64,000 nucleotides of DNA. Source: an uncultured Clostridia bacterium. Its GTDB lineage: Bacteria; Bacillota; Clostridia; TANB77; CAG-508. The stretch is taken from positions 1 to 64,000 of the forward strand of contig CALXJJ010000006.1 of the NCBI GenBank assembly GCA_944388605.1, given 5' to 3'. The position numbers and the translations under genes were made by a program. The notes below the pieces were generated by a model. The model saw only the letters and a list, made by a program, of their open reading frames with translations. It was not told where the DNA came from and ran no database searches. Within the stretch, counting starts at the first letter, position 1. Every line of letters starts with the position of its first letter. Shown one piece after another: positions 27,027 to 36,177 of this stretch.

Positions 27027-28257
27027 TTAATTCACTTCTCTCATTTGTTTTATCATCATATCTGCAAAAACAGCATATCCTTTTGTTGGTTCATTTACTA
27101 ATACATGTGTTACTGCTCCTATAAATTTACCATTTTGTATTATAGGTGAGCCAGACATTCCTTGTATTATTCCACCGTGTTTTTTCTATTAATTTGTCAT
27201 CTGTTATTTTTATCATCATACTTTTATTGTCTGTGTTATTTCCTACATATATTTTCTCTATTTCTATGTCGTATTTCTCTTGTTTTTCATTTTCCAATTG
27301 ACATATTATTTGAGCCTTACCTGTTTTTATTTCACTCCTTAATGCAACATCAATTGCTTGTTCTCTTAAGTTTAAATAATTTTTATTTGTTACATTTCCA
27401 TAAATACCCAGATAAGTATTTTGAGTCACATTTCCGATTTTATTGCTATTATCTATACTACCTTTCATTTCTCCAGGTTTTCCTTTTTCGCCTTTTACTG
27501 TTGAAACTATATTTGTAGTTACTAATTCTCCATTTGCTATTGTAATTAATTGTTCTGTATCTATATCTGTTATTCCATGACCTAAAGCTGCAAATTTTCC
27601 TGTTGAAGGTTCATAAAATGTTACTGTACCAACACCTGCTGCAGCATCTCTTACCCACAATCCTAATTTGTACTCTCCATCTTCAGCTTTAGCAGGTTTT
27701 ATACTTGTCACTTTTTGTGTATTTTCACTTATAAACTCTATTTTTACTGCTTCACCACTTGCACTATTCACTGCACTAATCAATTCATCTGTTGTACTTA
27801 TATTTTTCTCATTAACAGATATTATTGTATCTCCTTCTTTTATTCCACTATCTTTATAAGGCTTTTCTTTCCCATTATTTTTGGTTTCTATTTCACTCAT
27901 TCCTACTACTAAAACACCATTTGTATATAATTTTAACCCAGCTGCTATTCCTACTGGTATAACTTTAGTTTGTGGAATTACATTTACACTAACTTCTCTT
28001 ACTTTTTTCCCAAATAAAGTTAAATTATAATTAACCTTCTGCATTGAATCTAATTTTTCATTTATAGATGATACAGCTTGCATAGTTTGATTTTTTCTAT
28101 TTACTCCTTGTTCTATTTTTAATCCTAAAGCTAGTCCAAATTTTAATTCTTCTTCTTGAAATAAAACTATATTATTAGGTAATAATACTATATTACAAAC
28201 ATAAATATATATTATTAATAAAATTAAGATAAACAATATTTTTAACATATTTTTCAT
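27027..28257 (-). CDS. spoIVB: SpoIVB signalling serine protease, +1 frameshift at a CGG codon
   Basis: SpoIVB is secreted from the forespore and cleaves SpoIVFA to trigger pro-sigma-K processing. The N-terminal membrane segment (about 5-24) is followed by a PDZ domain ([10 protein letters not shown] ... [14 protein letters not shown]) and an S55 protease domain with GHGITD (catalytic His). The open frame runs [14 protein letters not shown] and stops at 27127. Skipping the C of CGG at 27177 gives [20 protein letters not shown] and continues to the stop at 27027-27029, for about 409 aa. The catalytic Ser motif GMSGSP lies only in the shifted frame, so without the shift the enzyme is dead. The ATG at 28257 is preferred over 28266 by ribosome-site spacing. 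Confidence 0.92.
27177..27177 (-). other. +1 frameshift site ACA-C-GGT in spoIVB
   Basis: The upstream frame is AAA ACA CGG TGG AAT. Skipping C gives ACA GGT GGA ATA ATA CAA GGA, that is T-G-G-I-I-Q-G, which matches B. subtilis SpoIVB at this place (KTGGIVQGMSGSP, from memory). Confidence 0.88.
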
Positions 28258-28306
28258 GGGCACCATCCTCTATAGATATAATGCCCATTTTTTCAAAATT
28301 TATAAT

Positions 28307-30169
28307 TTATGTATTTAAAATTTCATTTGATTTATATAAACTATATCTACATCTTGCAAGCCCAGTAACTACAGCTTTACGTATATTACTATTACTAAAA
28401 TCTATTTGTCTACCATCTACGTCTTGTATTGTATTTCCATTTATTATATCTTGTATATCATAATTATATGGAATACTGACTATACAATTATAACAGGCTG
28501 TACTCGTTTTTGGATAAAAGTAATAATAATTTTCGTTTGATAAATATACATTCTGTCTAATATAATCTATATTACTATATGCTATATATTCTTTCGTTTG
28601 ATCTAAACTTCTATCACCTGGATTATGATGTTCACTTCCTGGTACTTTGTTTCTATCTGCTTCTGCCTCTTCTATATATATACTATCATCAGCCACAAAT
28701 TCCTTGTTTTTATCATTAGTTACTATTGAATAATTATTGTAAAATTTATAATTTCCTACTGGTATTCCTTGTAAAAATGTAATTACACATATATTATTTA
28801 ATACTTTATCCCAATCTTCTTCACTTATTAAAGGCAATACAAATTCATATGATTCTGTTGATACTTGACTAAAATTTGCAATTGCTGATATCAAATTTGT
28901 AGTTATAGATCTTCTAATTACTCCCATTCTATGTTCATTAAAATTTGAACTTCTATCTGTTGGATTATTTTCAAGTGATGTTGTATCAAAAATACATGCT
29001 GTTCCTGTTGTTGCAATCAAAGTATTATCTGTAGATTCATCTTCTGCCAATTTAGGTATTACTATTCCATTAGGGTTAGCCTGTGTTCCATCATCATATA
29101 CAACATCTGCGACTGTGATATCACTTAAATGTGCATTTACCCAACTAGAAAAATCTAATGCCTCTTTATAAAATTGTCCTGCACTATCACTCCACAGTCC
29201 ATCTGATCTTAATCTTGCTCTAGCATAGTTATTTGTTGCATAGTCATTAATATACATTTTTTTATAGTTATCACTATATCTAAAAAATTGATCAGTAGAT
29301 GAGTCATAATATATTTTTTTTCCATTATATTCTACATATGTAAAATTTTCTGGTCTAGATGATATTGTTTCATCTCCTGTTGCTGGATCTTCATTTAAGA
29401 TTAATAAATCTTCATTTAATCTTTCTCTTTCTATATTTACACCATCATATATTATCTGCTCTATTACTCCATTATTTTCTACCATTCCGGAAACTAAATT
29501 TGGATTTATTAAATAACCTGACTTTGTTACATAATCTCCATCTACTGTTCCTATAATAGTAATATAATTATCTAATGTATAATTTACTACAAAATCATCA
29601 GAGCCTTTTACATATCTTATTGAATAATATATGTATGGTTTTAACCCATACTGATATTGGTCTGGTTCTACAAAATAATCTTCACTTGTCCAATATCCAT
29701 CTTGGAGCATACTAGTCTTGCCTGGATCTACCCCATCTACTGCGGTATCTCCTTTGCCATCTCCATCTGTATCTTTTCCATCGTTTACATTAGAAACACT
29801 GTATGTATTTTTAAATTTTCCATAAATATAGTATCCATCATATAAAGTATATACCATTGCTGGTACATAATTTCTAAGAGTTGATTCATCATATCCCATT
29901 GAACCAAATCCAGCTGCTAATGAATTATAAAAACTTGAAATTGCAGCTTCTATATCTCTAATTTTAGAATCACTTACACTAGAATATCTATTATTAACTG
30001 TATTTAGTTGGAATGCTCTTACTGCATCATATGTACTACTATATAACATGGTATCATATGATGTTTGCATATTAATTGTTTTTGCTTGTGAATCCACATA
30101 TGTAGATAATGCAATCGAAATTGGCAATATAATTATAATAAATATTATAGCCATATTTTGTAATTTCAT
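28307..30169 (-). CDS. Large membrane-anchored protein of the Tad-like locus (TadG-like position)
   Basis: The 620-aa protein has a single N-terminal hydrophobic segment (MAIIFIIIILPISIALSTYV, residues 7-26) and a large extracellular part rich in Tyr, Asp, Ser and Asn with no repeats. The first 60 residues resemble TadE/TadG-type anchors, in which an inner-membrane helix is followed by a helical stalk. I do not recognise the bulk of the sequence. As the last and largest member of the Tad-like locus it could be a tip adhesin or minor pilin. The Asp-rich stretch GKDTDGDGKGDTAVDG looks like a calcium-binding type-3 thrombospondin-like loop. Confidence 0.6.
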   Translation of the reverse strand: MKLQNMAIIFIIIILPISIALSTYVDSQAKTINMQTSYDTMLYSSTYDAVRAFQLNTVNNRYSSVSDSKIRDIEAAISSFYNSLAAGFGSMGYDESTLRNYVPAMVYTLYDGYYIYGKFKNTYSVSNVNDGKDTDGDGKGDTAVDGVDPGKTSMLQDGYWTSEDYFVEPDQYQYGLKPYIYYSIRYVKGSDDFVVNYTLDNYITIIGTVDGDYVTKSGYLINPNLVSGMVENNGVIEQIIYDGVNIERERLNEDLLILNEDPATGDETISSRPENFTYVEYNGKKIYYDSSTDQFFRYSDNYKKMYINDYATNNYARARLRSDGLWSDSAGQFYKEALDFSSWVNAHLSDITVADVVYDDGTQANPNGIVIPKLAEDESTDNTLIATTGTACIFDTTSLENNPTDRSSNFNEHRMGVIRRSITTNLISAIANFSQVSTESYEFVLPLISEEDWDKVLNNICVITFLQGIPVGNYKFYNNYSIVTNDKNKEFVADDSIYIEEAEADRNKVPGSEHHNPGDRSLDQTKEYIAYSNIDYIRQNVYLSNENYYYFYPKTSTACYNCIVSIPYNYDIQDIINGNTIQDVDGRQIDFSNSNIRKAVVTGLARCRYSLYKSNEILNT

Positions 30170-30202
30170 AGCTTATATCATTCCTTTCTGCTATTTTCTA
30201 AT

Positions 30203-30365
30203 GTAGAACAAATAAGAAAGTCCTAATTTAATATAAACTTTAACTTTCTCTTTGGCTTTTTAGTAAATTTGTTTCTAAGCCAATTTTGCGAAGTCAAAAT
30301 TGTGTGCAGTTGTTAGAGCGTAGCGACTTTTATACAATAGGAAAGTTATCCTTTCCTATTGTATA
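30203..30365 (+). repeat. Dispersed intergenic repeat, complete copy
   Basis: GTAGAACAAATAAGAAAGTC at the start, CTTTGGCTTTTTAGTAAATT and CTAAGCCAATTTTGCGAAGT in the middle, GTTGTTAGAGCGTAGCGACT, then the TATACAATAGGAAAG / CTTTCCTATTGTATA palindrome. It separates the last two genes of the Tad-like locus and is antisense to them. Confidence 0.85.
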
Positions 30366-30367
30366 AT

Positions 30368-30391
30368 AAAAGAGTGGTTAAACCACTCCTT
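30368..30391 (-). terminator. Terminator of the 175-aa gene in the Tad-like locus
   Basis: GAGTGGTT / AACCACTC on the minus strand followed by TTTTATTATAC, ten bases past the stop at 30401. It would separate the TadG-like gene from the upstream part of the locus. Confidence 0.7.
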
Positions 30392-30400
30392 CATTTTATC

Positions 30401-30928
30401 TTATCTACTTCCATTTACTGTTACGATTCCAGAATGTTGTGCTGCTATTTGGTATGTATCATCTCCTGATATACGATAGAAGAAGTTCTTTAGCAATTGT
30501 GCAATTGTTTTATTTGTATTTCTTACTGTAACAGCAAAAATGTCTCCTTCTTTAAATACTTTTTTATTGTTTTCATTTAATTCTTCTAAAACCTGTGTAG
30601 TATATTCTGTATAATAAAAATTCTCACCAATTTTAGTAATCTCTGCTTGTGTTGTTTTTACTCCTGGATTTTCATCCAAAATTTGAGGTGTCATTTCTAT
30701 ATCAAAACTATCACTTGTTTCGTCTACTATTGTTGAATAAAACTTATCATAATCTTCTAAAGTTAATTGCCCTGTTGTTCTTACTTTATCAACAAATTTT
30801 GTTGTTTCAGTTTGTACAGCCAATTGAGATATATCATCTGTTCTTTCTGCTGTTGCCATTAATGGAAATACAAACATTAAAATTGCAACCAACCCTATTG
30901 CAATAATAATTCCCAATGTGTCATCCAT
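30401..30928 (-). CDS. Small membrane-anchored protein of the Tad-like locus, 175 aa
   Basis: One N-terminal hydrophobic segment (MDDTLGIIIAIGLVAILMFV, residues 1-27) is followed by a soluble domain of about 145 residues (TTKFVDKVRTTGQLTLEDYD, YQIAAQHSGIVTVNGSR). The N-terminus differs from the MENASKA paralogues next door but the architecture, a short leader, a helix and a small extracellular domain, is the same. I expect a minor pilin or pilus-base component. A GGAGG ribosome site precedes the ATG. The gene is 21 bases downstream of the 281-aa paralogue. Confidence 0.65.
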   Translation of the reverse strand: MDDTLGIIIAIGLVAILMFVFPLMATAERTDDISQLAVQTETTKFVDKVRTTGQLTLEDYDKFYSTIVDETSDSFDIEMTPQILDENPGVKTTQAEITKIGENFYYTEYTTQVLEELNENNKKVFKEGDIFAVTVRNTNKTIAQLLKNFFYRISGDDTYQIAAQHSGIVTVNGSR

Positions 30929-30949
30929 GCTAATTCCTCCTTTCCACCA

Positions 30950-31795
30950 TTATTTTACTAATACATATGTAATAATTCTTTTTTTTCTTACTGTATTTTG
31001 ATTTATTACTTCTCCATCAACTACTATTGTAGATTCAAATTCTTCATCTTCATAATTATCTGCATTGGTTCCTGTGCTATTTGTTTTATAAGCATATTCA
31101 CCCAAATACTCAATAAATTGTTCATTTTTATATTGTTCTACAAATCCTACTGTCGATTTATTTCCATTTCTATTTAAAGACATTGAATTACTTCCAGAAT
31201 AATAAATATTTCTTGTAGTAACACCAGTTGTTGAAGTATAAACTCCTCCACTTAAGAAAGCATCAATATTAATTTTTGTCTGATCTGAAACATCACCAGT
31301 CATCCATGGTTCTTTTCTTTTTTGCTCATCATCAGAATCGAATGCACATATTTTGTATCTATCATCGTCTTGTATACCATATTTAGCCCAATTATAATCT
31401 CCCCAATTAAGAGCACCAGTATTTTCATATCCTTTGCCATGTGATGTCATTGGTATTGTTGTTTCATACACAAATAATGGTTCTAAGCTAGAAATGTCTA
31501 ATACCATTTCTCCATTAACATTTGTATAATTAGCTTGTTTAAATACGACAGTATAATTTTCTTTATAATATTTATATAAAGTAGGGATAATATTTTCTAA
31601 TCCCACTATTCTATTTTCTCTACCTAGTATGTTATTTAAATTTGTGTATTCGTAATAGTTAGTTTCATCTATTGAGTATAGTATTGAATCTGAAGCAGTT
31701 CTGGCTTGTGTAAATACATATACTGTGAAACTAAGAGCCATTACGAATACCAATACTGCAAAAGCCATTTTTAAAGCTTGTACTGCATTTTCCAT
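30950..31795 (-). CDS. MENASKA-type pilin-like protein, 281 aa (paralogue 4)
   Basis: The N-terminus MENAVQALKMAFAVLVFVMA is a divergent version of the MENASKA leader-helix seen in three neighbours. The mature part, about 240 residues, is extracellular and rich in Tyr, Asn and Thr, with no recognisable domain. Type IV-like pilins are expected to have a short leader, a cleavage site and a hydrophobic helix. Here the leader before the helix is only about six residues and no classical G|F/M-x4-E prepilin site is seen, so processing is uncertain. It lies 21 bases from its neighbours on each side in one operon. Confidence 0.6.
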   Translation of the reverse strand: MENAVQALKMAFAVLVFVMALSFTVYVFTQARTASDSILYSIDETNYYEYTNLNNILGRENRIVGLENIIPTLYKYYKENYTVVFKQANYTNVNGEMVLDISSLEPLFVYETTIPMTSHGKGYENTGALNWGDYNWAKYGIQDDDRYKICAFDSDDEQKRKEPWMTGDVSDQTKINIDAFLSGGVYTSTTGVTTRNIYYSGSNSMSLNRNGNKSTVGFVEQYKNEQFIEYLGEYAYKTNSTGTNADNYEDEEFESTIVVDGEVINQNTVRKKRIITYVLVK

Positions 31796-31816
31796 ATTTA
31801 ATTCCTCTACTAAAAA

Positions 31817-32281
31817 CTATGGATTACTTCCAGAACTTCCTGATTTATCAACTATTCCAATTGCTGATATTACACCTGTTGAGTTATAATCAAATGTTAC
31901 TTCATAAGATCTACCTTGCTTTATACTATTTTTTGCTGTTGTTGCTGTTTGTGCAGCAGCTTGACCATCTGTTGGAGAAGCTACATTTGTTGCACCAGTA
32001 CATGCTGTACCATATGCTACATTAATTAAATTAATTTGTTCTTCAGCATTTGTTAAATTATTTTGTCTTACTAAATCACATAAAGATCTTGCTTCTGTTC
32101 CTGTAACTTTTCCTTCATATGCTAAAAATTTAGCATTAAATGTTGAAATTGTTTGTTCATCAAGTCCTGTATCTGAAATTTGACCTGCAGCTTGTTGATA
32201 AATAAACATACCTATACCTATAATTAAAATTGCTAATAATATCGCACCTGCGATAATCAATGCTTTTGACGCATTCTCCAT
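31817..32281 (-). CDS. MENASKA-type pilin-like protein, 154 aa (paralogue 3)
   Basis: MENASKALIIAGAILLAILI begins the protein, giving a hydrophobic helix at residues 7-28, followed by a small domain. The segment VTGTEARSLCDLVRQNN corresponds to a block repeated in neighbouring paralogues (for example LYGSDIISIANLVVDYN at 33345-34013). The C-terminus is Ala/Thr/Ser-rich with a Gly-Ser tail. With its short length and low complexity this one is the best candidate for the major pilin, which is inference. An AGGAGG site precedes the ATG. Confidence 0.65.
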   Translation of the reverse strand: MENASKALIIAGAILLAILIIGIGMFIYQQAAGQISDTGLDEQTISTFNAKFLAYEGKVTGTEARSLCDLVRQNNLTNAEEQINLINVAYGTACTGATNVASPTDGQAAAQTATTAKNSIKQGRSYEVTFDYNSTGVISAIGIVDKSGSSGSNP

Positions 32282-32332
32282 AAAAAATTCCTCCTTTAAA
32301 TCTTTTGTTTTATAATAAATAAATATTAATAA

Positions 32333-32758
32333 CTAAATTTGTTCAAATAACATATATTTTATGTAGTTTGTATTTTCATGATATTCTTTTTTAGTACATT
32401 TAAAATATATATTAGAATAATTTTTTATAAATAAATTTATTCCTAGCTTAGATATTCTTTCTGTTTTAAAAATATCATCACTATCTTTAAATTTTACTTC
32501 TACAATTATTGATGTTTTTCCATTATTCTTATAATTTCCATTATCATCTTTTTCTATTTTTTGAGTTTCATTATAATCTAGTGCTTTATTAATTATAGAA
32601 GCTAAATCATTACCTGTAATTTCTTTTTCATAGTAATTTTCATAATATTTATTGTGGTTCATATAATCTTTTTGTTGTATTTGATATCTTGAATAAATAT
32701 AACCGATTATTGAAACAATTATTATTACTATGCATAAAAGTAAAATATATTTTTTCAT
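32333..32758 (-). CDS. Membrane-anchored relative of the pilin-like proteins, 141 aa
   Basis: It carries a conventional signal-anchor (MKKYILLLCIVIIIVSIIGY) instead of MENASKA, but the domain after it repeats the family block (ITGNDLASIINKALDYN) and ends in a basic, Tyr/Asn-rich region. It therefore looks like an accessory protein that shares the extracellular fold of the paralogues. It lies inside the same operon, with gaps of 51 and 74 bases on either side, larger than elsewhere in the locus. Function unknown. Confidence 0.6.
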   Translation of the reverse strand: MKKYILLLCIVIIIVSIIGYIYSRYQIQQKDYMNHNKYYENYYEKEITGNDLASIINKALDYNETQKIEKDDNGNYKNNGKTSIIVEVKFKDSDDIFKTERISKLGINLFIKNYSNIYFKCTKKEYHENTNYIKYMLFEQI

Positions 32759-32832
32759 ATTTTCCTTTCTATATTAATTATATCATTTTAATTTTGTTTT
32801 AGCAACATTTTATTACAAAATATAACTTTATT

Positions 32833-33327
32833 TTAATTTTCATATCTTCTAAAATTTATGTAATTAACCCTTCTTGTATTTTTATTTGTTCTTATTTCTT
32901 GACATATATAATAATATTTTTCTACTACTATTAAATCTCCATTTGCATCTGTTCTTGATACCATTTCTATATCAGATAATCTATTCATTAGTTGTTCTTC
33001 TGTTTCTTCTTCTATCCTTGTTCCATTAATACAAACAGATATATATATAGCATCACCATAACTAACTCCATTTTTTGTATTATATTCTTTTGCAAATTTT
33101 ACAAGCCCTACAATGTCATGCATTGTTACTTTTATAATATCACCAGTTGTTGATTCAAATTTATAAAAATTATTATTAAATGCTTGTATATCTTTTTCCC
33201 TCATTTCTTCCATAACTTCTTGATTATAATTTCCAAAATGATTAAATACATATACCATAATAGTAAGTATTAGCACTCCTAATAATACTCCTGCAATCAT
33301 TAGCAGTGCTTTTGAAGCATTTTCCAT
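32833..33327 (-). CDS. MENASKA-type pilin-like protein, 164 aa (paralogue 2)
   Basis: MENASKALLMIAGVLLGVLI opens the protein, with a hydrophobic helix at about 8-27, a short linker (NHFGNYNQEVMEEMREKDIQ) and a domain with the shared block DIVGLVKFAKEYN. The C-terminus is RRVNYINFRRYEN. Glu and Gln are frequent in the helical stalk, as in pilins. The gene is 18 bases downstream of paralogue 1 with an AGGAGG site, clearly cotranscribed. Confidence 0.65.
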   Translation of the reverse strand: MENASKALLMIAGVLLGVLILTIMVYVFNHFGNYNQEVMEEMREKDIQAFNNNFYKFESTTGDIIKVTMHDIVGLVKFAKEYNTKNGVSYGDAIYISVCINGTRIEEETEEQLMNRLSDIEMVSRTDANGDLIVVEKYYYICQEIRTNKNTRRVNYINFRRYEN

Positions 33328-33344
33328 AATATACCTCCTTACTA

Positions 33345-34013
33345 TTACATATCTTTAAATTCCATTTTTGTAATCCTACCATTATTTGGATCATATTCTA
33401 CATTTATACATCCAAATATTTTCCTTTTAAATTCTGTTTCATAATTTTTTAAGTTTTCATAATATTGTACCTGTGTAGCTATAGTTCCTCCAGAGCCTTT
33501 CATTTCTCCAGTTATTTCTTCAAATTGTGTATTGCTTAATGAATATAATTCCTTATATTTATAATTTTTACCATTTATTCTACTAGTTTTATTTCCAAAT
33601 TCTGTTACATCTTTTTTTAATTTACTTAAGTCATTATAAATATCTTGCGCTGTTACTGCACTTCCTGAAGGCTCTAGTGCAGAATATGAATATCCTGTTG
33701 GTAAACTTAGTCCAACACTTTTTGAAATTGTTACATATACTTCAATATTTTGATAATCTTTTTCATCTGCTTCTTGTGTATTATAATCAACTACTAAATT
33801 TGCTATTGAAATAATATCACTACCATAAAGTGTTTTCCTATTATATCCTTCAAAATTCTTATTAAAATCTACTGCTTGTTCAGTTGCTTCTTGAGATTGC
33901 AAACTTTTTTGATAATTTGATATACCATTAAATGTTAAAACTAAAAGGGATATAACTAATAGACTTATTAAAACTCCACCTGCTATAATTAATGCTTTAG
34001 ATGCGTTTTCCAT
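33345..34013 (-). CDS. MENASKA-type pilin-like protein, 222 aa (paralogue 1)
   Basis: MENASKALIIAGGVLISLLV with a helix at about 7-29 is followed by a helical stalk (YQKSLQSQEATEQAVDFNKN) and the shared block LYGSDIISIANLVVDYN. The rest is extracellular with no named domain. It is the first of the paralogous series and lies directly after the platform gene (19-base gap), in the place where pilin genes stand in Tad loci. Confidence 0.65.
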   Translation of the reverse strand: MENASKALIIAGGVLISLLVISLLVLTFNGISNYQKSLQSQEATEQAVDFNKNFEGYNRKTLYGSDIISIANLVVDYNTQEADEKDYQNIEVYVTISKSVGLSLPTGYSYSALEPSGSAVTAQDIYNDLSKLKKDVTEFGNKTSRINGKNYKYKELYSLSNTQFEEITGEMKGSGGTIATQVQYYENLKNYETEFKRKIFGCINVEYDPNNGRITKMEFKDM

Positions 34014-34032
34014 AACTTACATATCCCTCCTT

Positions 34033-36159
34033 TTACATAGATCTCATAGAAGACATTGTGCTAAATGATGAAGACATACTTGTCATTCCTATAAATACCA
34101 ATGGTACAATTAAATAACCAACAAATAATATTACCATTGGAGCAAATCCAATTGCTTTACCAATCATACCTTTTCTTGATATTAACCTATCATTTGATTC
34201 TTTTCTTTTTGCCTGATAATAGTCTCTTTCTGTATCTAATTCATCAAAAGCATCTACAATTGGTATTTTTTCAACTGCTGCTTGTAAACTTTCCACTATT
34301 CTAATAAATTGTTGATAAGAAACATCTTCTTTTAGCTGTTCTAATGCTTCCCATGGTCCACTTTCATAGTTATTAACACATTTACTAATTGGAGCTTTAA
34401 ATATATTTGCATATCTTTCAAGCCATTCTAAAATAATTTCTACATTCACTCTCTCTATTCTCATTAACATAAGAATAATTGTTTGGAATTGCATTACTTC
34501 GTCTTCCATTTCCAATTTTCTTATTATTGCTTGGAATTTTAACATCCAAATTGGACCCATATATCCGACTACTCCTAATACCATTCCTATTAAAATTTCA
34601 AACCATTTCAAATATTCTGAATTTATTGTTTGCAATTTTTGGTATACTCTTTCAGATGCCACTTCTATTTCTTCAGAAGTACTATCTATATATTCTTTTA
34701 TACCAAAATTTCCTCTTTCCATATCTCTTGCTATATTTTGTTCTGTTATATTAGTATTTCCTTTATATTGTTTTAAATATTTATTATCAAGTTCTGTAAG
34801 CTCTTCTGCATTTCTTCTATCTTTATCAGTCATTTGACCTATTATATCATAATCTGTTGTAGGTTCTGTATACACGTATTTTATAGCTACATTATGTAAT
34901 TGTATACATATTATTACTGATACAACAAATGTTACAATACATAAACATATTCTGTTTACATATATCCATTCTGGTTTGTCACTTGTTGCAGCATCTTTCA
35001 TTAATTGTTGTAATTTTCTATATTCTTTTGTACCTTGTTTAGGAATAAATAAATCTACAAATTTCTTTATAGGTTTAATTTTATATACTTTTGCTTGCCA
35101 AGGATTTTCTGTATTTTTTGTATTAATTGTTGTAGATCCATTATCTTTTAATTTTCTTGTTAATGTATAGCAAATAAATGTCATTACCAATATTAAAATT
35201 TGTACGAGCATACCATTTTTTCCCATATAAAATCCTTCTGTAAATGAAAACTGAGATACAGCCCAATTTTTTATGGGTTCAAGTCCTAACATTGGAACAA
35301 TTGAAATTACTGATAAACTCTGAAATACATAATCTAATTTATCTCTTTTCAATATTTCCAATTGCATCTCCTGTGTTATATTGTTTAAATTTTTAAGATA
35401 TAATGATGCTCCATCAACTTTTCTGTCTCCAAATTCTTTTGTTAAATATGATACTCCTGCAAATTCTTTTAAATAACTATTTGGTGCAACATCATAATAT
35501 TTCTCTAATTCCCCTTCTGGATCATCAGATATTAAAACTTCATAAATCTTTTCAGCTTGTCTTGACATTTCGGGAGCTTCATCATCTTGTGCTACTTGAT
35601 AAATTGCTTCTTCTACCATATTAAACTCATGATAAGCATGTCTTATTTCAGAAAAGAAATTTATTTGTTGCTTTAGTAGTTTGTTATCAATTTTATCAAC
35701 ACTTCCATCAATGAAAGTATCTATCATAAAAATTTCAAATATAAGTAATATGCAAAGTAATAGATAATTACTATATGTAAGTGCAATTATTACGACTGTA
35801 AGTGGCAATAATATTGCAAATGTTCTTGTTAATATTTTAGAGGCTTGTTTTCTTGTCAAATATTCATCATCTATATTTATTATCTCTAATTTTCTTCTCA
35901 CTTTCATTAAATACCTTTTTATAAATGGCATTTTTAAATAATACACATATAACTTCTGGTACATTATCTCAGAAGAAAAAGTACTTACTTTAGTTCCTTC
36001 TCTTAATTCTTTAATATGTTTTACTTCTGCACTTTGCATTCTCTTTCTTAAAGACAAATATATTAGTACTATTACAAAAAATATTACTCCAACACCTATT
36101 AACAGGTACATAAGTACATTACTTGGAATAGCTCCACTTGCTTCACTAGCATTTGACAT
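34033..36159 (-). CDS. TadB/TadC-like pilus assembly platform protein, probably fused
   Basis: The 708-aa protein is about twice the length of a single TadB or TadC. Membrane segments appear near residues 14-34, 108-148, 308-335 and 394-418, and again near 510-535 and 680-705. Cytosolic blocks between them resemble the T2SSF platform fold: FSEIRHAYHEFNMVEEAIYQ in the first half and LMLMRIERVNVEIILEWLER in the second. This fits a TadB-TadC fusion that the ATPase would act upon. It follows the CpaF gene by 18 bases. The assignment rests on context and architecture, since pairwise similarity cannot be computed here. Confidence 0.72.
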   Translation of the reverse strand: MSNASEASGAIPSNVLMYLLIGVGVIFFVIVLIYLSLRKRMQSAEVKHIKELREGTKVSTFSSEIMYQKLYVYYLKMPFIKRYLMKVRRKLEIINIDDEYLTRKQASKILTRTFAILLPLTVVIIALTYSNYLLLCILLIFEIFMIDTFIDGSVDKIDNKLLKQQINFFSEIRHAYHEFNMVEEAIYQVAQDDEAPEMSRQAEKIYEVLISDDPEGELEKYYDVAPNSYLKEFAGVSYLTKEFGDRKVDGASLYLKNLNNITQEMQLEILKRDKLDYVFQSLSVISIVPMLGLEPIKNWAVSQFSFTEGFYMGKNGMLVQILILVMTFICYTLTRKLKDNGSTTINTKNTENPWQAKVYKIKPIKKFVDLFIPKQGTKEYRKLQQLMKDAATSDKPEWIYVNRICLCIVTFVVSVIICIQLHNVAIKYVYTEPTTDYDIIGQMTDKDRRNAEELTELDNKYLKQYKGNTNITEQNIARDMERGNFGIKEYIDSTSEEIEVASERVYQKLQTINSEYLKWFEILIGMVLGVVGYMGPIWMLKFQAIIRKLEMEDEVMQFQTIILMLMRIERVNVEIILEWLERYANIFKAPISKCVNNYESGPWEALEQLKEDVSYQQFIRIVESLQAAVEKIPIVDAFDELDTERDYYQAKRKESNDRLISRKGMIGKAIGFAPMVILFVGYLIVPLVFIGMTSMSSSFSTMSSMRSM

Positions 36160-36177
36160 AGAAAATTTGCACCTCCT

